Shown one piece after another: positions 1 through 7,138 of a stretch of DNA of 52,692 nucleotides. Source of the stretch: a virus. How positions within the stretch are numbered: position 1 is the stretch's first letter; each line of letters opens with the position of its first letter. The stretch spans positions 1 to 52,692 of IMG/VR virus record IMGVR_UViG_3300028392_000084. One strand, 5' to 3'. A program made the position numbers and the translations under genes. The notes below the pieces were generated by a model. The model had not been told where the DNA came from, did no database searches, and saw nothing but the letters and a program-made list of their open reading frames with translations.

Positions 1-648
1 GCTGAAAAAGCAGCACAAAGTGCTACTGGAGAAGAGATTGATGGTGACACCGCAGCCGGTCTTGCCTCTGCTGCCATGAAAGCTTCTTCACAAAAAAATA
101 GTCTTAGTATTTTTGAGCAAGCTAAACGTGCTCTTCAAGAAGGACTATATGATGATCCAAACACTGCATATGATGAACCAGGCCTAATGCCTGATCATGT
201 CTCTGATGAACAAGATTATGATGATCCAATGACATCTGAAGACTATGAAGATAAATATCCCGGAATAGATCTTGAATATGATCATGGAGTAGGCGAAAAA
301 GAAGCTCATCAAAAAGCAGAAACTTATGGCAGAAAAGGAAATCCTGCAGACTCTGGAGTTGATGGACTAGATCCTAAGAATTATCATGGTGATCCAGTAA
401 AAGTTACCTCTTCAAAGGCCAGACACATGGCCAAAGAAACAGTGGTTAAAACCTGGAATTCAGTTATTGAAATGGTAAATGACAATTGCAATGGTGAGTT
501 GCTTGAGGTTGTAGACAAGAGTGAATTAACTTCAGTTCTTAAAGACATTTATGAGTCACATAGTGGTTTTAGTGGTCTTAGTGAAAAGAAAGTTGCTACA
601 ATTATGTACCAAGAGCTCTCATACCTCACAGAAAGCCTAGGGCTGTAG
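1..648 (+). CDS. Acidic hypothetical protein, 5' end outside window
   Basis: The frame is open from base 1, and the first in-window ATG (76) has no Shine-Dalgarno, so the true start almost certainly lies upstream. The visible 215 residues are hydrophilic and rich in D/E/Y in the middle (repeated DDP and YDDP-like runs). A more ordered C-terminal helical part follows, about the last 70 residues, ending TESLGL. No known domain was recognised. The stretch around window position 140 contains ALQE|G, which fits the (L/I)xE|(A/G) prohead-cleavage pattern seen in neighbouring head genes. An internal head or core protein is therefore possible but unproven. A rho-independent terminator follows about 90 nt after the stop. 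Confidence 0.7.
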   Translation, partial: AEKAAQSATGEEIDGDTAAGLASAAMKASSQKNSLSIFEQAKRALQEGLYDDPNTAYDEPGLMPDHVSDEQDYDDPMTSEDYEDKYPGIDLEYDHGVGEKEAHQKAETYGRKGNPADSGVDGLDPKNYHGDPVKVTSSKARHMAKETVVKTWNSVIEMVNDNCNGELLEVVDKSELTSVLKDIYESHSGFSGLSEKKVATIMYQELSYLTESLGL

Positions 649-736
649 TACCATACGGCGTTAGCGCGATTTCATCATCCTGCGCGGTTTCGTCAGTTTG
701 ATCAAAAATAAGTATATACCAGACAACAACTTAGAA

Positions 737-758
737 GGAGCAGAAATGCTCCTTTTTT
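737..758 (+). terminator. Rho-independent terminator
   Basis: GGAGCA (737-742) pairs with TGCTCC (747-752) around a GAAA loop and is followed by six T. It ends the transcript of the partial first gene. The 649-736 stretch before it is more GC-rich than its surroundings and holds no recognisable gene. Confidence 0.85.
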
Positions 759-796
759 GTTATTTTGTCATTCTAGCAAAAAAGTTAAATAACTTT

Positions 797-825
797 TTTA
801 CATTCTCTTTGGCTCATGTTATATT
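797..825 (+). promoter_or_regulatory. Sigma70-like promoter, leaderless type
   Basis: TTTACA (797-802), a 17-nt spacer and TATATT (820-825) form a near-consensus promoter. The -10 ends exactly 6 nt before the ATG at 832 and there is no Shine-Dalgarno, so transcription would be expected to begin at or next to the start codon. The same -35/-10 pair recurs before the genes at 11541, 12009, 31343 and (minus strand) 25341. Confidence 0.7.
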
Positions 826-831
826 AGACAT

Positions 832-1653
832 ATGAAAAATATTGTCTGGTCAGCATCACGTATTAAAAAGTTTCACCAATGCAAAAATGAATACAATCTC
901 AACTATAATGTTGGTGTTAAAGCTGATTGGGCCAGTCCTCATACTACCAAAGGCTCTGCGTTTCATTATATTGCTGAACATTATCGTGATAATGAATCTT
1001 TATCTTTTGACCAGTGGGTTACCAAGCTTCGTGAATATGAAAATTATGGTAAAAAGCTTGATATTGACTCTATCAATCTGCCTGAGCTTGAGGCTGCTTT
1101 TGGCAATTTTAAAGTATTCTGGAAAGAATTTGTTGTGGGTGGAAACTTTGATCAGATTCATACTGAAGAAAAAGTTGAATTCTCCCTGGATGGTGCAAGC
1201 TTTCAAGGTGTACTAGACCTGGTTCTTATTCGTGGCGATGAATACATTGTTCTTGATTACAAGACTGCCAAGTCTGGCACTGGTGATCATGACCTGCAGC
1301 TTTCAGTTTATGTCATGGCTGTTCATGCCAAATATGCTCCTCAGGTTCCTATCAAAGACTTTTTGCAAAAGATTACTGTGTATATTTACTATCCTTATGC
1401 CAAGTACAAATCTTCTCCACTTGAGACTCTTAAGTCTATTAAGCTTAAGTTCTCTGATGTGGATATCAGCAAAGATTCTATTCTTCAAACTATTGATTCT
1501 ATTGCTGAAGAAACTGAATGGAAGCCTACTGTTAGTTATGCTTGTCAGTTTTGTATCTTTCAAGGCCATGCTGATTATTGCTCTGCATCTCTAGCTCGTG
1601 GCTTTCATAAAGTACGTGGCCTGGTATACACCAATAAAAGCGCAGCTACATAG
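832..1653 (+). CDS. Cas4/RecB-like PD-(D/E)XK nuclease with Fe-S cysteines
   Basis: This 273-residue protein has the layout of the RecB/Cas4 nuclease family (PDDEXK_1 type). The family motifs are visible in order: a His in GSAFHYIAEHY (about residue 45), Asp129 in GVLDLVL, the D-Y-K motif at 142-144 and QLSVY (Q156/Y160). One Cys in the N-terminal helix (C17, HQCKNEY) and three near the C-terminus (C238, C241, C250) match the four-cysteine [4Fe-4S] arrangement of Cas4 and AddB. It probably acts as a DNA exonuclease in replication or recombination, or against host DNA. There is no CRISPR array or cas gene nearby, so a CRISPR-adaptation role is not supported. It has its own promoter, appears leaderless, and overlaps the 3' end of the convergent terminase by 8 nt. 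Confidence 0.85.
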   Translation: MKNIVWSASRIKKFHQCKNEYNLNYNVGVKADWASPHTTKGSAFHYIAEHYRDNESLSFDQWVTKLREYENYGKKLDIDSINLPELEAAFGNFKVFWKEFVVGGNFDQIHTEEKVEFSLDGASFQGVLDLVLIRGDEYIVLDYKTAKSGTGDHDLQLSVYVMAVHAKYAPQVPIKDFLQKITVYIYYPYAKYKSSPLETLKSIKLKFSDVDISKDSILQTIDSIAEETEWKPTVSYACQFCIFQGHADYCSASLARGFHKVRGLVYTNKSAAT

Positions 1654-3688
1654 CTATTCCTATTCCCATTTTGTCCATAAAATCTTGCAAATTTTGTTTT
1701 GCAAGATCTTTACTAAGAATTCCTTCATGGCTTTCATTCCAGATCTCAGGAGCTCCTAGTGGAGCCAAAATCATGTTTGCAGCGTATACTGATCCGCATA
1801 CAGCGTCAGATACGTCTTTTGCATTCATTCCAATAATGCTAGTTTCCCAAGCAGAATCGCCATGCGGATCAGGTATTGGACCATTAGTATGATCCACTTT
1901 AGGAGATCCTGTTTTGTTTCTTTTTACAATTTCTAAAGATTTTAAATTATTCTTAAAGAATATGTTTCTTCCCATCTTAAATCTCCCGGACTCTACCATA
2001 GAGTATAGGTGATAATACGGTTCAGTTGATCTGTCTACTGATAGCTTGGCAATATTAAAGCCACGACTTTCAAGATATTGAACTGATGCCTCTGATTGAA
2101 ATGTGTCATATGAGACTTGAGCAATATTCATATGACCTTTATTTCTTAAATCTTCAATAAAGAATTTTACAGCATCAAGACTTATTCTTCCTCCATCAGG
2201 AGCAATTGCAATACTGAAGTCAGTTATAAACATTATCTCACCGGTATCTGCATTCTTTTCCACATGAGTAGCTGCAATACCAGTTATGTCTCCTGTTGTA
2301 CTAGAGTCAATGTGTATTGCTCGTGGAAGATGTGGCTTATAATAGAAAGAAACTTTTAGCCCATCATTTTTAAAGAATTGAGAGTGCACTTTATTCCATA
2401 TGAGATCTTTTGGATCATCTTTGGTTGATGCAGTAATATAGGTATAAAGATTTTTTAATTTGGTTGAAAAACAGCTATCAATGCTTTCATAATTCATAAA
2501 TAAACGAGCCTGACTACCAGATGGTAGCCCAGCCAGGTCTCTTAGGGATTTTACTGGATTATTCTTAAATGAGTTTTTTAAGTCTCCAGGAACCCAAAGA
2601 ACCTGACTAACATCAAAATTATTTATTTCTGAGTCTTCTAGTATTTGAGGAGGACGCCCTGCTCCACCTCTATAGATAGGAAATAAATTATTCATGTCAT
2701 GATTTTCTGGCGACCACTCCCACATGGATCCACGTACTATCATATTGGTGTGATCTTCTTTTGCGTTACCATTTATATACTGATCAACAGCTCCGCTTAT
2801 ATCATCAGGAGACGAGTCTAGGATAACTCTTCCCCAATAATTACCTTTCATGGTACGAACCTGAACGCGGTTTCTAAGTTCCCAAAATGTATCCATGATA
2901 TAGTCGTCTGTCATTCCGGCCTCTCTAAAGTGAGAGAGCTCTGTAACTGCACCACCCACCAGATTTAGACCTAGAAGTCTGTGTAAGCTAGAAACAATTT
3001 TAATTTGAGTTCCATTGGATATGTGAATATGAGAGCTAGGAGAAGCTGTGGTCCAGAATATTTTATCTATCTGATTGTTATGAGCTTGTTCTGCTTCTCT
3101 TTTGGCCATGCCGTCTCGTGTATGAACCTTCTCATACATTGGACTATTTTCAAGAGCAAGAAGAAATGGCTCAAGTAACGTTTCTTGGACTTTTTCAATT
3201 GAAAATGATAAAAATGCTCGGGCTATTGGAGATGCAGGGTTCAAGCCTAGATATCTTTTAGCGTTTCTCATTAACGCAATATGCGTATCACAATAGAGTG
3301 ACATAAACATAGCAGCGTACGTTTTTCCCCATCCCATATGCGGGTATAGAATTAGATTGCGATAAGGCGTTGTAGGATTCATAAAATCCAAGAATGTTTG
3401 TTTTACTCGTGGATAAGTATGCTCTGCAAGTGGACCTATCCACTCTTCAGTCATAAACTCTTCAGGAGTTGGTGGTTTACGCTTATAAAAGATTTTCCAA
3501 GAATTTCCAATATAGTGAAGCTTTTTGGCCTCTGAAAGATTTTCATTATTTACCAGATAGTCTAGCGCCAGTTGAATTTTATTAAAATCAAAGTTTTTAA
3601 GCTGCTCTCTGGAAAGAGTAGACATATCTCCGGCCATGAGATCATCAAGAATCACTGAAGTATTTTGAACAATTTTAATGTCTGACAT
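1646..3688 (-). CDS. Terminase large subunit (TerL, T4 gp17-like)
   Basis: This is the packaging motor ATPase and nuclease, 680 residues. The N-terminal ATPase has a Walker A-like PHMGWGKT (residues 116-123), a strand ending in GAVTE with E250 in the catalytic glutamate position of the Walker B segment, and the arginine-rich region of a terminase fold. The C-terminal RNase H-like nuclease shows acidic residues at D461 (HIDSSTTGD), D528 (SYDTF) and in the PIPDPHGDS segment near residue 630. T4 gp17 is about 610 residues, so this version is slightly longer, mainly at the N-terminus. It lies alone on the minus strand, away from portal and capsid. A possible leaderless start is suggested by TATAAC 7 nt before the ATG with no close Shine-Dalgarno. 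Confidence 0.93.
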   Translation of the reverse strand: MSDIKIVQNTSVILDDLMAGDMSTLSREQLKNFDFNKIQLALDYLVNNENLSEAKKLHYIGNSWKIFYKRKPPTPEEFMTEEWIGPLAEHTYPRVKQTFLDFMNPTTPYRNLILYPHMGWGKTYAAMFMSLYCDTHIALMRNAKRYLGLNPASPIARAFLSFSIEKVQETLLEPFLLALENSPMYEKVHTRDGMAKREAEQAHNNQIDKIFWTTASPSSHIHISNGTQIKIVSSLHRLLGLNLVGGAVTELSHFREAGMTDDYIMDTFWELRNRVQVRTMKGNYWGRVILDSSPDDISGAVDQYINGNAKEDHTNMIVRGSMWEWSPENHDMNNLFPIYRGGAGRPPQILEDSEINNFDVSQVLWVPGDLKNSFKNNPVKSLRDLAGLPSGSQARLFMNYESIDSCFSTKLKNLYTYITASTKDDPKDLIWNKVHSQFFKNDGLKVSFYYKPHLPRAIHIDSSTTGDITGIAATHVEKNADTGEIMFITDFSIAIAPDGGRISLDAVKFFIEDLRNKGHMNIAQVSYDTFQSEASVQYLESRGFNIAKLSVDRSTEPYYHLYSMVESGRFKMGRNIFFKNNLKSLEIVKRNKTGSPKVDHTNGPIPDPHGDSAWETSIIGMNAKDVSDAVCGSVYAANMILAPLGAPEIWNESHEGILSKDLAKQNLQDFMDKMGIGIAM

Positions 3689-3697
3689 ATCTTATGT

Positions 3698-3730
3698 TAT
3701 ATTCCTATCTAAATAGTAGCTTACTAACTA
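3698..3730 (+). promoter_or_regulatory. Candidate promoter(s) of the riboswitch transcript
   Basis: Two overlapping options are visible. TATATT at 3698-3703 resembles the -10 of the other TATATT promoters but lacks a good -35. TACTAACTA at 3722-3730 matches the putative late motif; counting 6 nt after TACTAA puts the start at about 3734, one base before the first riboswitch helix (3735). The second fit is the more striking. Confidence 0.5.
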
Positions 3731-3822
3731 TTAATCAGAAAGCTGTGGAATTCAGCGCCGGCCTCCGCCGACTGTCATAAAAAGTCAGACCTGAAAAATC
3801 ACTAATCGATGTGGAGGTCGAC
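3731..3822 (+). promoter_or_regulatory. Compact cobalamin (B12) riboswitch controlling translation
   Basis: The leader carries the conserved pieces of the cobalamin riboswitch core in order: GTGGAATTC (3745-3753; family pattern GUGNAANUC) capping helix GCTG/CAGC (3742-3745/3753-3756), then CCGCCGACTGT (3765-3775; family CCCGCNACUGU), then AGTCAG-ACCTG (3783-3793; family GYCAG..ACCUG). TCAG (3735-3738) and CTGA (3791-3794) close the core. GACT/AGTC (3770-3773/3783-3786) form a short P6-like helix, so it is a reduced form lacking the large peripheral helices. Downstream, TCGA/TCGA (3806-3809/3818-3821) makes a hairpin whose loop exposes the Shine-Dalgarno GGAGG (3813-3817). That loop is complementary to CCTCC (3762-3766) in the P5 loop, as in the L5-L13 kissing switch. 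Ligand binding is therefore predicted to hide the ribosome site. Confidence 0.85.
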
Positions 3823-4404
3823 GTGCAATCATTTTTCTCTAAGCAGTCCAATGTGACTGTGGTAATATCTTTATCTCTTATTTTCCTGGCTATAGTTGCA
3901 AGGATATTTCATGTGGCAGACAACTTTTCTCCAATAGGCGCAATTGCTCTTTTTGCTGGAACAATGCTAGCAGGAAATTCACGATGGTTTATACCTTTTG
4001 CAGGTCTAGCGCTTAGCGATGTAATTCTTGCGCTAACCAATACATATGGCCTAAGTGTGTATCAATATCTTTCAGGAAGCCCAGCGGTATATTTGGCATT
4101 TTTACCAATTATTCTTTATGGCTTCATGAATAAATCTAAGAATCCATTGGTTACTCTTGCAACAATTCCTGCAGCTTCATTAACATTTTTTATCATATCT
4201 AATTTTGTGACCTGGATTAATTTAATTCCTGCATGGCCTAGCATGTACGCCATGACATGGGACGGTTTAATGCAATGCTATGTGGCAGCAATTCCTTTCT
4301 TTAAGAATACTATAATGAGTGATACTGTTTATTCAGCTGTTCTTTTTGGAGCTTATTACTTATCTTTGGTTGGAGTAAAAAAACTTACAAAAGTACAACT
4401 GTAA
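3823..4404 (+). CDS. DUF6580-family putative transporter (membrane protein)
   Basis: This 193-residue integral membrane protein has five to six hydrophobic segments. Family-like motifs are NFSPIGAIALFAG near the N-terminus, ALSDVILAL in the middle, and a long C-terminal signature with TWDGLMQCYVAAIPFFKNT and SAVLFGAYYL. From memory these are hallmarks of the DUF6580 'putative transport protein' family, whose topology resembles ECF-transporter S components. Substrate is not known from sequence; the cobalamin riboswitch upstream points to B12, a precursor or cobalt. The GTG at 3823 is chosen because GGAGGT (3813-3818) sits 5 nt upstream inside the switch hairpin. An in-frame GTG at 3811 has no ribosome site and would destroy this architecture. 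The gene stands alone between the riboswitch and a terminator. Such a gene is not a usual phage gene and is probably host-derived. Confidence 0.85.
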   Translation: MQSFFSKQSNVTVVISLSLIFLAIVARIFHVADNFSPIGAIALFAGTMLAGNSRWFIPFAGLALSDVILALTNTYGLSVYQYLSGSPAVYLAFLPIILYGFMNKSKNPLVTLATIPAASLTFFIISNFVTWINLIPAWPSMYAMTWDGLMQCYVAAIPFFKNTIMSDTVYSAVLFGAYYLSLVGVKKLTKVQL

Positions 4405-4450
4405 CATATAAATTACAGTTAACTCTTAAATGTAACTTGTATAATACATT

Positions 4451-4473
4451 AGGACCCGTGAGGGTCCTTTTGT
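4451..4473 (+). terminator. Rho-independent terminator after DUF6580 gene
   Basis: AGGACCC (4451-4457) and GGGTCCT (4462-4468) pair around GTGA, followed by a T-rich run. It isolates the riboswitch-transporter unit from the structural genes that follow. The 4474-4570 leader of the next gene contains alternative short stems (AAGCC/GGCTT, ATCTC/GAGAT) of unclear meaning. Confidence 0.8.
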
Positions 4474-4570
4474 TGTCTAATAACTAACTATATATTAATA
4501 TGAGTGTCTTGGAAAGAAGCCTAGTAATCTCTTGGCTTTGAGATGCGAAAAAATTTATAAAGGATATTAA

Positions 4571-5251
4571 ATGAAAGTATCTAGCAAAGCAAAGGCTCTG
4601 TATTTATATGAACAGCTTTTGACTGAAGAAGATCCTAGCGCAATGGCTATGCCTCCACAAGACGTGGCTGGTGGTGGTCCTGCTGCTCCCGCTCCTGAAG
4701 GTGAGTCTGAAATGGCACCACCCGGTGATGATATGGGTGCATCTCCTCAAGTTCCTCCTGGCATGGTTCCTCTCTATGTTCCTATTGAAGCTCTTCAGCA
4801 GGCAATGGGCGGAAATATGTACGACGGCGGAGTGGGAAATGATGTAAACTCCAATCTAACTGGAGCTCCTCCTCAGGTGACTGGTGGAGTTGGTCCGGGC
4901 GCTGGAAATGGCGTTCAAGGAATTGGGGCTATGCCTCAAAATGCTGAAGAACAACAAGTAATTGAAGCATTTCGAGCGTGGAAGAAAAACAAAATAAACG
5001 AAAAAGCCAAGAATCTTTACAAACAGATAAACGAAGCTTATGATGAAGATAGGCCTGCTAAAGACGGTCGTGGAAATAAAGTCTGTGATGAATGCGGAGC
5101 TAAAGTCAACGACAATGATAAGCTTTGTTCTATATGCTTTCAAAAATCTGAAGAAAATGAACTGTTTGGTTCTAGCACATGCCCATCTTGTGGAGAACCT
5201 TTAGGAATGAAAGATAAGGTTTGTAAACATTGTGGAGAAAAAATGCTATGA
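4571..5251 (+). CDS. Double zinc-ribbon protein with Pro/Gly-rich linker
   Basis: This 226-residue protein has a helical N-terminus (KVSSKAKALYLYEQLLTEED). A low-complexity segment rich in P, G, A and M follows (residues about 25-115), then a short helix and two C-terminal zinc-binding knuckle pairs: CDEC...CSIC (about 173-191) and CPSC...CKHC (about 204-222). LTE|E near residue 19 resembles the prohead-protease site, so it may be a head-associated protein, but function is unknown. AAAGGA lies before the ATG at good spacing. It runs directly into the next gene, with which it is probably translationally coupled. Confidence 0.8.
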   Translation: MKVSSKAKALYLYEQLLTEEDPSAMAMPPQDVAGGGPAAPAPEGESEMAPPGDDMGASPQVPPGMVPLYVPIEALQQAMGGNMYDGGVGNDVNSNLTGAPPQVTGGVGPGAGNGVQGIGAMPQNAEEQQVIEAFRAWKKNKINEKAKNLYKQINEAYDEDRPAKDGRGNKVCDECGAKVNDNDKLCSICFQKSEENELFGSSTCPSCGEPLGMKDKVCKHCGEKML

Positions 5252-5274
5252 ATGAATCAAAAAAAGGAAACAGT

Positions 5275-6324
5275 ATGAATACACTAACAGAACAAGAGCT
5301 CAATCTACTTGAGACTCTAATGATAAAAGAAGCCCGCGCCACCAAGGCCGGTAAGAAACTTGCTCTCAAGGACCGAGTACAACTTGCCGTTCTTAAGAGA
5401 AACCTCAAGCGCCAGTTTGAGAATGAAGATGGATCAATTGGAATGGAAGGACCTACCGGAGCTGGTAAGATGCCTGGTACTCCTCAAGAAGTTCCTAATG
5501 AAGAAATGAGCGATGTTGGATTTGCTGCTGATATTGAAGCTGCCATTATGCCAGAGAGCAAGGCTGCTCGTATCAAGGCTATCAAGGAAAAGATTGCTCA
5601 ACTTAGAAATCTTAAAGAAGAAGATCTTGCTGATCATGAGATGGGCGAAACTCCTGAAGAAGAGACCATGGAAGATGATGAGGACATGGAAGACAAAGAG
5701 GGCAAGGGACTTGCAGAGCCTGCCACGGTTGGTGATCTTGTTGACGCTCTTCAGGGCGCAGCTGATCAGCTTGCTGGTGCTGCTGTTGAAGACGAAATGG
5801 AAGATGAAGATCTTGATCAAGTTCTTGAATCAGTTCGCCAAAAAGTTCTCTCACGCAGAGAGAAGCTTGCCAATCTTCGCAAGAGCATGAATGAAGATGA
5901 TTCTACTCCCATGGCTGATTTGCATGTTGACAACCAGGGTCCTTATGTTGGCTGGTTGAATGTTGCTGGTCTTATTGGTGAAGATGATGACACTATTTCC
6001 AAGACTGAAGCTACCAAGTCTGATCGCAGCAAGAAAGTTGAAGCCATCAAGGCCAAGATTGCCAAGAGCAAGAGAGAAGCTGAAGTAATGGCTTGGAAAG
6101 TTAAGGGTGCTCAGAACGGATCAGGAGCTATTTGGGGAAAAGAAGCTGGTGACGGTCATAAGGTAAAGCACAATCAGGAAGGAATGCCTGGTGCTGATTC
6201 ACTTGGTGCTAGCTCACTAGCTTCCAAACCCGCTGGTTATCCTGACAACAGCAAGCCTTCAAAGAAAGGTCTTACTGAAAAGCTTGACTTTGAAAATCTT
6301 CTTAAGAAAGGAATTTTAGGTTAA
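5275..6324 (+). CDS. Acidic, helical head-core-like protein
   Basis: This 349-residue protein is highly charged, with an acidic central block (runs of E/D with EEETMEDDEDMED) flanked by lysine-rich amphipathic helices. That composition is typical of prohead core and scaffold proteins. IKE|A at residues 17-20 fits the T4-type prohead protease consensus (L/I)xE|A, suggesting removal of a short N-terminal peptide. The ATG at 5275 is preferred because AGGA (5265-5268) lies 6 nt upstream. An in-frame ATG at 5248, overlapping the previous stop as ATGA, is the alternative. No domain was recognised. A strong terminator follows. Confidence 0.75.
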   Translation: MNTLTEQELNLLETLMIKEARATKAGKKLALKDRVQLAVLKRNLKRQFENEDGSIGMEGPTGAGKMPGTPQEVPNEEMSDVGFAADIEAAIMPESKAARIKAIKEKIAQLRNLKEEDLADHEMGETPEEETMEDDEDMEDKEGKGLAEPATVGDLVDALQGAADQLAGAAVEDEMEDEDLDQVLESVRQKVLSRREKLANLRKSMNEDDSTPMADLHVDNQGPYVGWLNVAGLIGEDDDTISKTEATKSDRSKKVEAIKAKIAKSKREAEVMAWKVKGAQNGSGAIWGKEAGDGHKVKHNQEGMPGADSLGASSLASKPAGYPDNSKPSKKGLTEKLDFENLLKKGILG

Positions 6325-6335
6325 TTCATAATGTA

Positions 6336-6367
6336 AATAAAGGAGAAAAGCAATTTTCTCCTTTATT
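6336..6367 (+). terminator. Long hairpin terminator
   Basis: A perfect 14-bp stem, AATAAAGGAGAAAA (6336-6349) with TTTTCTCCTTTATT (6354-6367), closes on a GCAA tetraloop. The right arm supplies the T-rich tract, and the A-rich left arm makes it usable in both directions. Confidence 0.8.
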
Positions 6368-6402
6368 ACAACACTGTTTAAACCTAAAAAAGGTAATACA
6401 TT

Positions 6403-7095
6403 ATGGTACAAGCAAAAAAAGATGGAAAGTCAAGATTTGTAATCACTAATCTTTCTCAGAATGACTCATTTATTATAAAGCCTGGCTATTATATTGTTAG
6501 CGTAATTGCTGAACAGATTGCTGCTACAGTTTCAGCCAATGCAGTGTCAATCAGCACAACCCCCGCTATTAATCAGCTTGGTAAGTTTACTGTCTCCGGA
6601 ACATCAACTCACGTTTCCACTGTATTCTCCCTTGGTGGAGTTGCTGCAGTTACTCAAATCAGTGCCACTGCTACTGTTGCAGAAACTGTTTTGCATATCT
6701 GGAATGAGTTTGGACCCGGTGGAGCCAAGGCTGCTGAACTTGCTGCAACTGCTGGTATTGTTCTTACTGATTATAGCACTGCAACTGGTATTATTAACTG
6801 GAAGAGCAATCCTGCTAACACAAGTGATCTTCCTGCTGTAGTAACAACCAGCCTCACCGGTCAGACCATTACAAGAACAAACCTCACAACTGGAGTTCTT
6901 CCTGTAGATGTAATGGCTCGAACCACAATGGGAGCCTACGCTGCTCACACACTCAAGAACTACACATCAGCTGTAGTAACTGGTGGAAAGTGGGGAGTTG
7001 CCGCAGGTGGAACCGCTCGTACCTATTATGTACACAGCGATTTGATTGGTGTTGGAAACACTAATGTCTATGTTCAAATTGAAAAGATGAACTAA
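6403..7095 (+). CDS. Beta-rich virion protein, paralogue of the 23926 gene
   Basis: This 230-residue protein is rich in T, A, V and S with alternating beta-strand pattern and no signal peptide. It aligns end to end with the product of 23926-24648. Shared parts are the N-terminus (MV..KK.G..R.VI), a GDSF/NDSF turn, a central FGP.G segment followed by GI and a WK.(N/S)P element, and the C-terminus SDL(I/L)GVG....YV(E/Q)I(Q/E)KMN. Such low-complexity beta proteins between head genes are often capsid decoration or whisker-like proteins; the assignment here is inference. It is bracketed by two terminators, so it is probably expressed as a single abundant transcript. AAAGGT precedes the start. Confidence 0.75.
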   Translation: MVQAKKDGKSRFVITNLSQNDSFIIKPGYYIVSVIAEQIAATVSANAVSISTTPAINQLGKFTVSGTSTHVSTVFSLGGVAAVTQISATATVAETVLHIWNEFGPGGAKAAELAATAGIVLTDYSTATGIINWKSNPANTSDLPAVVTTSLTGQTITRTNLTTGVLPVDVMARTTMGAYAAHTLKNYTSAVVTGGKWGVAAGGTARTYYVHSDLIGVGNTNVYVQIEKMN

Positions 7096-7111
7096 GACAG
7101 CTTAGTAAATC

Positions 7112-7138
7112 AAAAAGGAGCCGCGAGGCTCCTTTTTT
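7112..7138. terminator. Bidirectional terminator between convergent genes
   Basis: GGAGCC (7117-7122) and GGCTCC (7127-7132) pair around GCGA with A5 before and T6 after, so it works on both strands. The T tract overlaps the stop codon of the minus-strand gene. Confidence 0.85.

Noticed and set aside
649-711. Open frame continuing past the TAG stop of the first gene (about 20 more codons), possible readthrough
   Set aside because: Short, of different composition, and no readthrough signal is visible; likely chance.
4571-5251. Zinc-ribbon protein as an RNA polymerase or TFIIS-like factor
   Set aside because: Only generic CxxC pairs are shared; no further support.
5434-5890. Alternative frames in the acidic core gene
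   Set aside because: Arise from purine-rich GAA/GAT codons; no start signals.
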